Assembly (NCBI GenBank): GCA_937916485.1 | Contig: CALFSV010000342.1 | Coordinates: 33,288-97,287 of the forward strand | Direction: 5' to 3' | Source of the DNA: an uncultured Paracoccaceae bacterium | Lineage (GTDB): Bacteria; Pseudomonadota; Alphaproteobacteria; Rhodobacterales; Rhodobacteraceae | DNA length: 64,000 nt | Translations under genes and position numbers: made by a program | The notes under the pieces: model-generated | The model's database searches: none | Seen by the model: the letters and a program-made list of their open reading frames with translations, nothing else | Told to the model about the DNA's origin: nothing | In this document: in pieces, positions 50,977 through 59,870 of the stretch | Numbering within the stretch: position 1 is the stretch's first letter | Layout: the number at the start of each line of letters is the position of its first letter

Positions 50977-52473
50977 ATGACCGACAAACAAAATCCACCG
51001 CCTCTTCTGGAGGCATCTGGCGTGTCCAAGCGGTTTGGCGCCGTTGTGGCCCTGCACGATGCTGCGTTGCGGCTTCGACCCGGCGAGATTGTCGCCCTGA
51101 TGGGGGCCAACGGGGCGGGCAAATCCACCTTCGTCAAGATCCTGACAGGTGCCCTGCGCCGCGATACTGGCCACATTCGCATTCGCGGGGCTGATACGAA
51201 CTTCAGCTCACCCGCGCAGGCCCGCAAATCGGGTCTGATCCCGGTCTATCAGGAGCCGTCATTGATCCCCGATCTGGACGTGGCCGACAATCTGCGGTTG
51301 GGCCAGACCCCGGTCGAGCCGTTTCTGCACTGGGTGTCCGAACTTGGGATTGCCGACCTCCGGCTGGACGACACCATCAACCGGTTGCCTCTGGCAACGC
51401 TGCGTATTCTTGATCTTGCCCGCGCACTCGCGAGCGAGCCCGAGGTCCTTTTGCTGGATGAGATGACTGCCGCCCTGCCGACAGATCTGGTCGAGCGTGT
51501 CCTCCGGACCGTCCGGGCGCAGGCGGACAAAGGGCAGGCCGTGATCTACATCTCGCACCGCTTTGCCGAGATTGCCCAGATTTGCGACAGCGCCACGGTC
51601 CTGCGGGACGGGGCGACGGTGGGCGATCTGCCCATCGTGCCGGGGGTCGAGGAACAGGTCGTCGAACTCATGCTTGGCGCGGCCCTCGAAACCAATCCGG
51701 CCCGCAAAACCGGCGCGGCGCGGGCCGCGAGCGGTGGGCCGCATGTGCAGGTCCGCAACCTTGCCGTCGGGACCAAGCTGCGCGACGTGTCGCTTGACCT
51801 GCACCGGGGAGAGGTTCTGGGCGTCGTTGCGCTGGAAGGGCAGGGGCAGGATGAGCTGTTCGAGGCGCTTGCCGGGATGATCCGCCCCACTGGCGGCAAA
51901 ATCGTGATTGACGGCGCGGCTGTCAGCTTTGCCCATCCCGCCGACGCCATCGCCCGGGGGTTGACCTTTGTGCCGGGCAACCGGGCTGATGGGCTTTTGA
52001 TGCAACGCTCGGTCCATGAGAACATCGCCTTGCCGCTGCTCGCCCGCCCCGGCAAATGGGGCGCCATCGGCATGAAGGCCGAGGCCGGCCGCGTCAATGA
52101 CGCCATTGCCCGTCTGCAGATCGACACCCGCGCCATGGGCGAGGTGCAGCGCCTGTCGGGGGGTAACCAGCAAAAGGTGACCATCGGACGCTGGATCGCG
52201 GCGGGGGTAGATACCCTGCTGCTGTTCGATCCTACCCGCGGGATCGATGTGCGCACCAAGCGGCAGATTTATCTGATTGTCCGCGAACTGGCGGCACAGG
52301 GGGCCTCGGTCCTTTACTATACCTCGGAGCTGGCCGAGGTGCCTGCCGCCTGCGACCGGGTCGTGGTGATCTTCAACGGCAAGGTCGTCGACGTGATCGA
52401 GGCGGCCGAGGCTGACGAGCAGACCCTGATGCGTGCGGCCTATGGACTGACCGGCGAGGCGTTGCCCGCATGA
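50977..52473 (+). CDS. CUT2 sugar ABC transporter ATPase (RbsA/XylG-like, two NBDs)
   Basis: This is a 498-residue tandem ATPase. The first domain has Walker A GANGAGKS (43-50), Q-loop VYQEP and Walker B LLLDEM, but its signature region reads LPLAT in place of LSGGQ. The second domain has the usual degenerate Walker A (ALEGQGQDE) with an intact signature LSGGNQQK and LLLFDPTRGID. The asymmetry is normal for CUT2 ATPases, though LPLAT is further from consensus than most. Its stop overlaps the permease start. Confidence 0.93.
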   Translation: MTDKQNPPPLLEASGVSKRFGAVVALHDAALRLRPGEIVALMGANGAGKSTFVKILTGALRRDTGHIRIRGADTNFSSPAQARKSGLIPVYQEPSLIPDLDVADNLRLGQTPVEPFLHWVSELGIADLRLDDTINRLPLATLRILDLARALASEPEVLLLDEMTAALPTDLVERVLRTVRAQADKGQAVIYISHRFAEIAQICDSATVLRDGATVGDLPIVPGVEEQVVELMLGAALETNPARKTGAARAASGGPHVQVRNLAVGTKLRDVSLDLHRGEVLGVVALEGQGQDELFEALAGMIRPTGGKIVIDGAAVSFAHPADAIARGLTFVPGNRADGLLMQRSVHENIALPLLARPGKWGAIGMKAEAGRVNDAIARLQIDTRAMGEVQRLSGGNQQKVTIGRWIAAGVDTLLLFDPTRGIDVRTKRQIYLIVRELAAQGASVLYYTSELAEVPAACDRVVVIFNGKVVDVIEAAEADEQTLMRAAYGLTGEALPA

Positions 52474-53420
52474 GCCGCATCGTCGCCCGCCATGGCTGGA
52501 CCCTTGGGCTACTGGCAATTCTTGTCCTGCTCTTCGCCTTTACCAAAGTCATACAGCCTAATTTCGGGCCCACCGGCCTGGACAGCCTGTCCCGCGCGAC
52601 GCTGCCCTTTGCCTTTGCGACGGCGGCCATGGCGATCGTGGTGATTGCCGGGGGCATCGACCTGTCTGTCGCCTCCATGATGGCGGTGGCGGGGGTTACG
52701 GCGGCAGTTATGATGGATGGGGCTGGGACGGGGATGACCCTCTTTACCGTGGTCGTTGTCCTTGTCATGGGCCTTGGTATGGGGGCGATCAACGGGGCGC
52801 TGATCGTCGTGACGCGGGTACCTGACATCGTGGTGACGCTTGCTATGCTGTTTGTCTGGGAAGGGGTTGCCCTTTTGATTCTGAAGGCTCCGGGTGGTGC
52901 CGCCACCCCGTGGCTGCGCGAGATCATCGTGGGGCCGTTCCTTGTCCCCTGGCTGCCCCGGTCTTTCGTGTTCCTGTTGGTCTGTCTGGCGGTTGTCTGG
53001 ATCCCCCTTCGGCGGTCGCGGCTGGGCCTGTCCATTTACGCCATCGGCAGCGACGAATTGGCGGCCTATCGGTCGGGCATTGCCATCGGCCGGACCCGGA
53101 TCATCGCCTATGCCCTCTGCGGCCTGTTCGCTGCGATGGGCGGGATGACCCTGACGCTGAGCACCGGCAACGGAGAGCCGATCCCCGGCCCATACCTGAT
53201 GGCGAGTGTCGCGGCGGTCGTCCTTGGCGGTGTCGTCCTTGGCGGCGGCAAGGGCGCGCTTTTGGGGCCGATCATCGCGGTCTTTATCCTGCGGCTGGTG
53301 CGGATGGATCTGACGCTGATGTCGGTGGATCCCAATGTGACAACCATCGTGGAAGGCACCATCATGGTCGTGGTGGTCATGATTGGCGGCGTTCTGGCCA
53401 TGCGCGGGAGGCGACAATGA
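52470..53420 (+). CDS. CUT2 sugar ABC transporter permease (RbsC-like)
   Basis: This 316-residue membrane protein has eight to ten helices of the BPD_transp_2 family. Landmarks are VVIAGGIDLSVASMMAVAG in the conserved first third, IYAIGSDELAAYRSGI in the middle, and VLGGVVLGGGKGALLGPI near the end. It begins immediately after the ATPase (4-bp overlap) and is coupled to a second permease, so the channel is probably a heterodimer. Confidence 0.93.
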   Translation: MSRIVARHGWTLGLLAILVLLFAFTKVIQPNFGPTGLDSLSRATLPFAFATAAMAIVVIAGGIDLSVASMMAVAGVTAAVMMDGAGTGMTLFTVVVVLVMGLGMGAINGALIVVTRVPDIVVTLAMLFVWEGVALLILKAPGGAATPWLREIIVGPFLVPWLPRSFVFLLVCLAVVWIPLRRSRLGLSIYAIGSDELAAYRSGIAIGRTRIIAYALCGLFAAMGGMTLTLSTGNGEPIPGPYLMASVAAVVLGGVVLGGGKGALLGPIIAVFILRLVRMDLTLMSVDPNVTTIVEGTIMVVVVMIGGVLAMRGRRQ

Positions 53421-54388
53421 CGGATCAACCGGCACCTCTGAAGCGTGTCCTGCGGTTCATGGGCGACAACCCCATCATTCCGCTGATTGTCCTGCTGTTT
53501 TTGCTGATCGGCGTGCTTGAATACATGCGCCCCGGCATCGTCAACGAACGCTGGATGGGCAACACCATCAAGTTCGCCATCCCCCTTGCGATGCTGGCCG
53601 CCTGCCAGACGCTGACGATGCTGACCGGCGGGATCGACCTGTCGGCGGCGGTCGCGGCGACCATCAGCGCCTTTGTCATGGCAACGCAGGTGCCCATCAT
53701 GGGTGTGCCGCTGGCCCTCTGCATCGGGTTGATCCCGGCGATCCTGATCGGATTGGTCAACGGCTTTGGCGTGGCCTTTTGCCGGGTGCATCCTTTGATC
53801 ATGACGCTCGGCACCGGTCTGATCGGGACCGGTTGCCTGCAGGTCTACCAGCGGTTCGTCATCGCCACCGGGTCCGTGGTTCCCGATGGACTGGCCTGGC
53901 TGGGCACCGGGCGGACATGGGGTCTGCCCAATTCCCTTTTGTTATTCGTCCCCTTTGCCATTGTTGTGATCTGGGCGCAGCGGCGCACCGGCTTTGGGCG
54001 GTTGTTGTATGCCCTTGGCTCGAACCAGACGGCCTCGCGGATTTCGGGGGTCCGGTCCTGGCAGGTCCTGCTGGCGCTTTATGCCCTGTCGGGCCTCATC
54101 GCCGGTGTCACTGGCCTGCTTTATGTGGGGCTGATCAAGGCGCCCTCGCTGTCGCTGGTCAATCCGCTCCTCCTGCCGTCGGTGGCGGCGGCGGTGATCG
54201 GGGGCACCTCGATCTTTGGCGGGCGGGGCGGCTATGCGGGCACCATCGTGGGCGCGCTGATCCTGACGGTTCTGGGCACCCTGCTGACCCTGATGCAAAT
54301 GCCCGAAGGGGCGCGGCGTATCCTGTTTGGCCTGATCATCCTGGCCGTCACCACGATCTACATCCGGCTCACGGATCAAAGCCGGTAA
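53417..54388 (+). CDS. CUT2 sugar ABC transporter permease (second subunit)
   Basis: This 323-residue permease of the same family contains MLTGGIDLSAAVAATISAF, LYALGSNQTASRISGV and the AVIGGTSIFGGRGGYAGTIVGA segment. ATG at 53417 overlaps the previous stop (ATGA); the much longer upstream reading frame is a frame-shifted shadow of the first permease. Next gene after 10 bp. Confidence 0.93.
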   Translation: MTDQPAPLKRVLRFMGDNPIIPLIVLLFLLIGVLEYMRPGIVNERWMGNTIKFAIPLAMLAACQTLTMLTGGIDLSAAVAATISAFVMATQVPIMGVPLALCIGLIPAILIGLVNGFGVAFCRVHPLIMTLGTGLIGTGCLQVYQRFVIATGSVVPDGLAWLGTGRTWGLPNSLLLFVPFAIVVIWAQRRTGFGRLLYALGSNQTASRISGVRSWQVLLALYALSGLIAGVTGLLYVGLIKAPSLSLVNPLLLPSVAAAVIGGTSIFGGRGGYAGTIVGALILTVLGTLLTLMQMPEGARRILFGLIILAVTTIYIRLTDQSR

Positions 54389-54398
54389 GGAGGGCACA

Positions 54399-55475
54399 AT
54401 GGCCAGATACCGCATCGTCGGCATCAGTTTCGACCACATGCACATGGGGGACCTGCTGCGCCTCGTCCACGACCACCCCGATGCGGAGATTGCGGGTATC
54501 TTCGACCCGGACCCTGCAAGGATGGCCAGCGCCATCGCCACCTTTGGCATCCCGTCCGACCGAGTGTTTACCGATTTCGACGCCTGTATGCAGGCGGCAA
54601 AGCCCGATCTTGCCATCCTATGTGCCGCCACGGCGGACCATGCCGATTATACCGAACGCCTCGCCGCCTATGGCACCAACGTCTTTGTTGAAAAGCCCTT
54701 TGCCGGGTCCGTCGCGGATGCCCGCCGGATGCAAGCGGCCGTGGCGCAGGCCGGCAAGATGCTGGTCATCAACTGGCCGCTCGCCTGGGTGGAAAGCCAC
54801 GTCACCGCCAAGCGGCTGATCGACGACGGGGTGATCGGGGATCTGCTTGAAGTTCATTTCTACGACGGCAATCGCGGCCCGCTTTATCATCTGGCCGACA
54901 AGGTCGAGGTGACGCCCGAAGAGGTTGAGCGCCAAAAGCCCGGTTCGTGGTGGTACAAGGCGGCTTCGGGCGGGGGGAGCCTGCTGGACTATCTTGGATA
55001 TGGGGCGACGCTGGGCACATGGTTCATGAACGGCGAGGCCCCGATCGAGGTGACGTCGGTCATTGACGAAACACCGGGGATCGAGGTTGACCAGCACTCG
55101 ATCACGATCTGCCGGTACAAGCGAGGCCTGTCGCGGATGGAGACCCGCTGGGGCACCTTTACCGATCCCTGGATGATCCAGCCCCAGCCTGCCTGCGGCT
55201 TTACCTTTGTGGGCACGGACGGGACCATCGCCAGCCCAGATTACGCCAGCCATGTCACCGTCCAGACCCGCGCAAGGCCCGAGCCGACACCTGTCCCGGC
55301 CGAGCCATTGCCTGAGGGTAGGCGGAATGCCATCGAATACGTCCTGCACTGCATGTCGACCGGAGAGACGGTTACCGGTCCGCTTGACCCGGCCACCAGC
55401 CTCATCGGTCAGCGCATCGTCGACACCGCCGCCCAATCGGCCCGCGAAAAGCGCACCCTTGGGCTGCTGCCATGA
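54399..55475 (+). CDS. Atypical Gfo/Idh/MocA-family protein with non-canonical NAD loop
   Basis: This 358-residue protein aligns in outline with Gfo/Idh/MocA dehydrogenases, with FVEKPFAGS carrying the conserved Lys-Pro. Two features depart from the family. The glycine loop reads GISFDHMHMG (8-17) in place of GxGxxG, and the catalytic region GGGSLLDYLGYGATLG has Tyr where the catalytic His is expected. It may bind cofactor differently, or act as a lyase, hydratase or epimerase. It is coupled by a 4-bp overlap to another Gfo/Idh protein, so a heteromeric enzyme is possible. Confidence 0.83.
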   Translation: MARYRIVGISFDHMHMGDLLRLVHDHPDAEIAGIFDPDPARMASAIATFGIPSDRVFTDFDACMQAAKPDLAILCAATADHADYTERLAAYGTNVFVEKPFAGSVADARRMQAAVAQAGKMLVINWPLAWVESHVTAKRLIDDGVIGDLLEVHFYDGNRGPLYHLADKVEVTPEEVERQKPGSWWYKAASGGGSLLDYLGYGATLGTWFMNGEAPIEVTSVIDETPGIEVDQHSITICRYKRGLSRMETRWGTFTDPWMIQPQPACGFTFVGTDGTIASPDYASHVTVQTRARPEPTPVPAEPLPEGRRNAIEYVLHCMSTGETVTGPLDPATSLIGQRIVDTAAQSAREKRTLGLLP

Positions 55476-56584
55476 GCGATGAACCCGACGCCGATACCTA
55501 TGCCCTGCGCAGCGTGCGGCTGCCGGACGTTCCGGCCCCGGATGTGCCGTATCGGCCACCGGCACCCCGCGCCTATCGGCCTCGCATCGGCATCATCGGG
55601 GCCGGGGGCATCGTGGGCGCCAATCTAGACGCTTACCGGACCGCCGGGTGGGAGGTGGCGGCGATCTGCAACCGCACCCTCTCCAAGGCCGAGGCGAAGG
55701 CCGCGGAGTTTGCGCCGGGGGCCGTCACCTGTGACGACCCTGCGATGATCCTGAACGATGACAGCATCGACGTGGTCGACATCACCCCGCACCCCACTGA
55801 CCGGCTGCCCTTGATGGAGGCGGCCCTGCGGGCGGGCAAACATGTGCTGTCGCAAAAGCCCTTCGTCCTCGACCTCGATGCAGGCGCGCGCCTTGCCGAT
55901 CTGGCCGACGCCAAAGGGGTGAAGCTCGCCGTCAACCAGAATGGCCGATGGGCCCCGCATCTGGCCTGGATGCGCGAGGCTGTCCGGGCGGGCCATATCG
56001 GCGACGTGATCTCGTGCCACGCCTCGCTGCACTGGAACCACGGCTGGATCGCTGGCACCCCGTTTGAACGGATCGAGGACCTGATCCTTTATGACTTTGG
56101 CATCCATTGGTTCGACTTCGTCAACAGTATCGTCGGAAAGAGTGCGGGGTCCGTCTACGCCTCGGCCGCCTTTGCCCGGGGACAGACCGCAAAGGTGCCG
56201 CTGCTGGCGCAGGTGCAGATCACACTTGATCATGGGCAGGCCTCGTTGGTCTTTGACGGCGGCGTGCCCCACGGCCCGCGCGATACGACCTATATCGCGG
56301 GCACGAAGGGCAGCTTGCGCAGCGATGGCCCGGACCTTGGCGACCAGCAGGTGACCCTGACCACGGATGCAGGCGTGGCCTCGCCCATGCTCACCGGCCA
56401 TTGGTTCAACGACGGGTTTCGCGGGGCGATGGGCGCCCTGTTGGTGGCGATCGAGGACCGGACAGAGCCTGCAAACGGCGCCCGCGAGAACCTGCGCGGC
56501 CTTGCCATGGCTTTTGCCGCGATCCGGTCGCGTCAGACAGGCGAACGGGTCAAGATCGGCGCTGTCCGCCGGATTGAGCTATAG
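55472..56584 (+). CDS. Gfo/Idh/MocA-family oxidoreductase
   Basis: This 370-residue dehydrogenase has canonical motifs: IGIIGAGGIVGANL (NAD loop, about 38-51), SQKPFVL (Lys-Pro) and YDFGIHWFDF (catalytic Asp and His). A 35-residue proline-rich N-terminal extension (LPDVPAPDVPYRPPAPRAY) precedes the fold, which is unusual. The gene overlaps the atypical member by 4 bp and lies 11 bp before the next Gfo/Idh gene. Confidence 0.9.
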   Translation: MSDEPDADTYALRSVRLPDVPAPDVPYRPPAPRAYRPRIGIIGAGGIVGANLDAYRTAGWEVAAICNRTLSKAEAKAAEFAPGAVTCDDPAMILNDDSIDVVDITPHPTDRLPLMEAALRAGKHVLSQKPFVLDLDAGARLADLADAKGVKLAVNQNGRWAPHLAWMREAVRAGHIGDVISCHASLHWNHGWIAGTPFERIEDLILYDFGIHWFDFVNSIVGKSAGSVYASAAFARGQTAKVPLLAQVQITLDHGQASLVFDGGVPHGPRDTTYIAGTKGSLRSDGPDLGDQQVTLTTDAGVASPMLTGHWFNDGFRGAMGALLVAIEDRTEPANGARENLRGLAMAFAAIRSRQTGERVKIGAVRRIEL

Positions 56585-56595
56585 GGGGGAATGCG

Positions 56596-57615
56596 ATGAC
56601 GCGCGTTCTGATCGTGGGGGTGGGGAACATGGGGCTTAGCCATGCGCTGGCCCACCATCACAACCCCGGGTCTACCATTGTCGGGATCGTCAACAGGTCT
56701 GGCAGGCCGCTGCCTCCTGCTCTGGCGGACTACCCCACCTTTGCCTCTTTCGAGGCGGGGATGACGGTCAAGCCGGACCTTGTGGTGATCGCCACCTATT
56801 CCGACAGCCATGCCGACCTGTCGATCCGGGCGATGGAAGAGGGCGCCCATGTCTTTGTCGAAAAACCGCTCGCCCCGACCGTGGCCGAGGCTGAGGCGGT
56901 TGTGGAAACCGCCCATCGGACGAACCGCAAGCTGGTGGTGGGGTATATCCTGCGCCATCACCCTTCGTGGATGCGGCTGATTGACGAGGCCCGCGCCTTG
57001 GGCGGTCCCTACGTTTTTCGGATGAACCTGAACCAGCAGTCCAAAGGTGCGGAGTGGGAGGTGCATAAGCAACTCATGCAATCGACCTCGCCTCTTGTCG
57101 ATTGCGGGGTCCATTATGTCGATGTCATGTGCCAGATCGCCCGATCCAGACCGGTCCGGGTGCAGGGGATCGGGCTGCGTTTATCCGATGAGATACCTGT
57201 CGACATTTACAACTATGGCCAGTTGCAGGTTACCTTCGAGGACGGGTCCGTCGGCTGGTACGAGGCTGGTTGGGGACCGATGATGTCCGAGACGGCCTTT
57301 TTCGTCAAAGACGTGATCAGCCCCGGTGGGTCGGTCTCGATCACCGACGCCGACAAGGGGCTGTCGTCAGACATTGACGGGCATACCAAAGTGGGCGGCA
57401 TCCTCGTCCATACCCCAACCGGCGACCGGATGATCGACCTGCCACAGGAACCCGGCCATCAGGAGCTGTGCGATGCCGAACAGGCCTATGTGCTGGAGGC
57501 CATCGCGCAGGATCTCGACCTTACCGACCACATGAACGATGCCGTGCAATCCTTGCGCATCTGCGTGGCGGCCGACGAGAGCATTCGAACCGGTCAGGTC
57601 GTCAGCCTGGGGTGA
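56596..57615 (+). CDS. Gfo/Idh/MocA-family oxidoreductase
   Basis: This 339-residue dehydrogenase has NAD loop VGVGNMGLSH (7-16), VEKPLAPT (Lys-Pro) and the catalytic region LVDCGVHYVDVM with Asp and His in place. It is the last member of a run of three Gfo/Idh genes and the probable end of the operon; no terminator hairpin is evident in the 110-bp spacer that follows. ATG at 56596 follows a GGGGGGAA site. Confidence 0.9.
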   Translation: MTRVLIVGVGNMGLSHALAHHHNPGSTIVGIVNRSGRPLPPALADYPTFASFEAGMTVKPDLVVIATYSDSHADLSIRAMEEGAHVFVEKPLAPTVAEAEAVVETAHRTNRKLVVGYILRHHPSWMRLIDEARALGGPYVFRMNLNQQSKGAEWEVHKQLMQSTSPLVDCGVHYVDVMCQIARSRPVRVQGIGLRLSDEIPVDIYNYGQLQVTFEDGSVGWYEAGWGPMMSETAFFVKDVISPGGSVSITDADKGLSSDIDGHTKVGGILVHTPTGDRMIDLPQEPGHQELCDAEQAYVLEAIAQDLDLTDHMNDAVQSLRICVAADESIRTGQVVSLG

Positions 57616-57725
57616 CACTGTCCCGAACGGCAGTTCCCCCGTTTACCACAGGTCCCTTGCTGTTAGGATGTCGCCGAACCCCGGCCCCCGGCCAGCCAAC
57701 AGACATGCAGACAGGACAGAACGCG

Positions 57726-58517
57726 ATGGTGGACTACGTTTCAGCCAATGGGATCAACATGGCCTACCGGTTTGACGGGCCGACGGATGCGCCGGTCCTG
57801 ATGCTGTCCAACAGCCTGATGTCGACCCACCGCATGTGGGACCCGCAGATGACGGCCTTTTGCTCCCAATACCGCGTCTTGCGCTATGATACTCGGGGCC
57901 ACGGCGCGACCGAGACGACGGAAGGGCCCTATTCCATCGACCTTCTGGCCCGCGACGCCGAGGCCCTGATCGAGGTTCTGGGGGTTGGTCCGGTGCATTT
58001 CCTTGGCCTGTCCATGGGCGGCATGATTGCCCAGCGGCTTGCCGTGAACCGCCCCAACCTTGTCCAGTCCCTGTCGCTTTGCGACACCGCGTCCGAGATG
58101 CCGACACTGGCGATGTGGAACGATCGGATCGCGACCGCGAATGCCAAGGGCGTCGAGGGCCTGCTGCCCGGCACCATCAAGCGCTGGTTTACGCCGGGGT
58201 TCATCGAACGCTCGCCAGCGGCCGTCGGGTTTGTCGAAGGGATGATCCGTGATACCGGGGCGCCGGGCTACATCGGCTGCGCGTCGGCCGTGCGGGACAT
58301 GAGCCAGACGGACATCCTCAAGGACATCCATGCCCCGACGCTTGTGCTGGTCGGGGCGGAAGATCCGGCCTGCACCCCCGCTCAGGCGATGGTGCTGCAC
58401 GAGAATATCCCGGGATCACGCCATGTCGTGCTGGAGGATGCCGCCCACCTTGCGAACATCGAGAAACCCCATGAATTCAACGAGGCGATACTAGGCTTTC
58501 TTGCCGAGGTGGGCTGA
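57726..58517 (+). CDS. pcaD: Alpha/beta hydrolase, 3-oxoadipate enol-lactonase-like
   Basis: This 263-residue alpha/beta hydrolase has nucleophile S96 in GLSMGG, D213 in GAEDPACTP and H241 in DAAHLANIEKP. RYDTRGHGA (53-61) and the overall layout match PcaD, which hydrolyses 3-oxoadipate enol-lactone in the protocatechuate branch. No other pca gene is in the window, so a different lactone or ester substrate is possible; a lactone from the neighbouring sugar operon is one idea. ATG 57726 follows AGGACAG; an in-frame ATG at 57705 is an alternative. Confidence 0.8.
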   Translation: MVDYVSANGINMAYRFDGPTDAPVLMLSNSLMSTHRMWDPQMTAFCSQYRVLRYDTRGHGATETTEGPYSIDLLARDAEALIEVLGVGPVHFLGLSMGGMIAQRLAVNRPNLVQSLSLCDTASEMPTLAMWNDRIATANAKGVEGLLPGTIKRWFTPGFIERSPAAVGFVEGMIRDTGAPGYIGCASAVRDMSQTDILKDIHAPTLVLVGAEDPACTPAQAMVLHENIPGSRHVVLEDAAHLANIEKPHEFNEAILGFLAEVG

Positions 58518-58551
58518 CGCCTGATCGTCGCCGGTTGGACGGATGGACGAC

Positions 58552-59448
58552 CTAAGGCGTGGTCGGATTTGACGTCAGCGAGGCGGCGAGGACATTGCCA
58601 GTGGTCCGGACGATGGTGTTGGCTGGAAGAACGATCTCGGGATCGGGCTGTTGGGCGGCCGCCTCGTCCCGGTCAGGATAGTCCAGCTGGGACAGAAAGT
58701 GTTTCATACAGTTCAGGCGGGCCCGCTTTTTGTCGTTTGACCGGACCACGGTCCAAGGCGAATCCGCTGTGTGCGTGTGGAAGAACATCGCTTCCTTCGC
58801 CTCTGTATAATGGTCCCATTTGTCGAGGCTCGCCCGATCAATCGGGGACAGTTTCCAACGCTTGAGGGGATCAGTCTCGCGAGAGGCAAAACGGCGCTTC
58901 TGTTCATCCTGCGTCACGGAAAACCAGTACTTGAACAGCACGATGCCGCTGCGGACCAGCATGCGTTCAAATTCAGGCGTTTGGCGCATGAATTCGTGGT
59001 ACTCATGCGGTTCGCAGAAATCCATCACCCGCTCAACACCCGCCCTATTGTACCAGGACCGGTCATAAAAAACCATCTCGCCCGAGGTGGGGAGATGTTT
59101 GATATACCGTTGAAAGAACCACTGGCCGCGCTCTTCGTCGGACGGCTTGTTCAGGGCCACGACGCGGGCGTTGCGTGGGTTGAGATGTTCGGCAAACCGC
59201 TTGATCGTCCCGCCCTTGCCCGCTGCATCCCGCCCTTCGAACAACATGACGACCTTTTGGCCGGTCTCCTGAAGCCAGTATTGAACCTTGAGCAATTCAA
59301 CCTGAAGGGCGGCCTTTTCCTTTTCATAGGCCGCCCGACCAAGACGATCAGCATAGGGGTATTCGCCCTGCTCATATCCGGTCGGACTGGGGTCCGCATC
59401 GGGGATGCTGGTTTGATCCACTCCGGTGATCGGATCTTGTTCTGGCAT
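58552..59448 (-). CDS. ppk2: Polyphosphate kinase 2 family protein
   Basis: This 298-residue PPK2 has Walker A GRDAAGKGG (72-80), lid-region NPRNARVVALNKPSDEE (90-106) and Walker B with FYDRSWYNRAGVERV (127-141). The single-domain size and these motifs fit PPK2 enzymes that transfer phosphate between polyphosphate and nucleotides. ADP versus GDP or AMP preference cannot be read reliably. It stands alone, convergent with the hydrolase gene, with 34 bp between them. Confidence 0.93.
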   Translation of the reverse strand: MPEQDPITGVDQTSIPDADPSPTGYEQGEYPYADRLGRAAYEKEKAALQVELLKVQYWLQETGQKVVMLFEGRDAAGKGGTIKRFAEHLNPRNARVVALNKPSDEERGQWFFQRYIKHLPTSGEMVFYDRSWYNRAGVERVMDFCEPHEYHEFMRQTPEFERMLVRSGIVLFKYWFSVTQDEQKRRFASRETDPLKRWKLSPIDRASLDKWDHYTEAKEAMFFHTHTADSPWTVVRSNDKKRARLNCMKHFLSQLDYPDRDEAAAQQPDPEIVLPANTIVRTTGNVLAASLTSNPTTP

Positions 59449-59870
59449 TGGTCACCTCCACTGGCCTGATCGTCCATAGCAAGGGGGGATGGTCCGCGTC
59501 GTTGACCTGGATCAACCATTGGGTGCCTTGCTGCGGCACGCTGCGCGGCGTTGATGGGTGCAGCAGATCAGGTGTGGAATAGACTTTGGCTGACCGCTAC
59601 CAACCTTTGGCTGATCCGAATGGAAGCCCTCCGCTCCATGCTCATCGACACCACGTCCCGCGCCTTGCCGTATGAAGTTCAGGCTTTCCACGCTTGCGTC
59701 GTTGCGCGAGGACGCTAGTCTCCGTTTCGGCGGTTTTGCCGGGACCTGGACCTGGACCTTGACCTGGGCCGGGACTTGGGCAGAACCCTTTCCCCCGTTC
59801 ATGGCGTTGAATGGAACCACCATGCTCTGCGCCGACCGCGCAAAGGCCGGCTGAAAGAGGACCAAGCGGG
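59449..59870. other. 422-bp spacer with a short tandem hexamer
   Basis: No gene is convincing; short frames here lack typical codon pattern. GGACCT occurs three times perfectly in tandem with a fourth imperfect copy (59742-59765). It presumably holds the divergent promoters of ppk2 and the hydrolase gene, but I cannot point to -35/-10 elements with confidence. Confidence 0.4.

Noticed and set aside
52910..53416. A 169-residue N-terminal extension of the second CUT2 permease
   Set aside because: This stretch is a frame-shifted reading of the first permease; the ATGA junction at 53417 gives the real start.
59672..59854. A small 60-residue protein in the ppk2/hydrolase spacer
   Set aside because: Its Trp/Thr-rich core merely translates the hexamer repeat; no ribosome-binding site or family resemblance.
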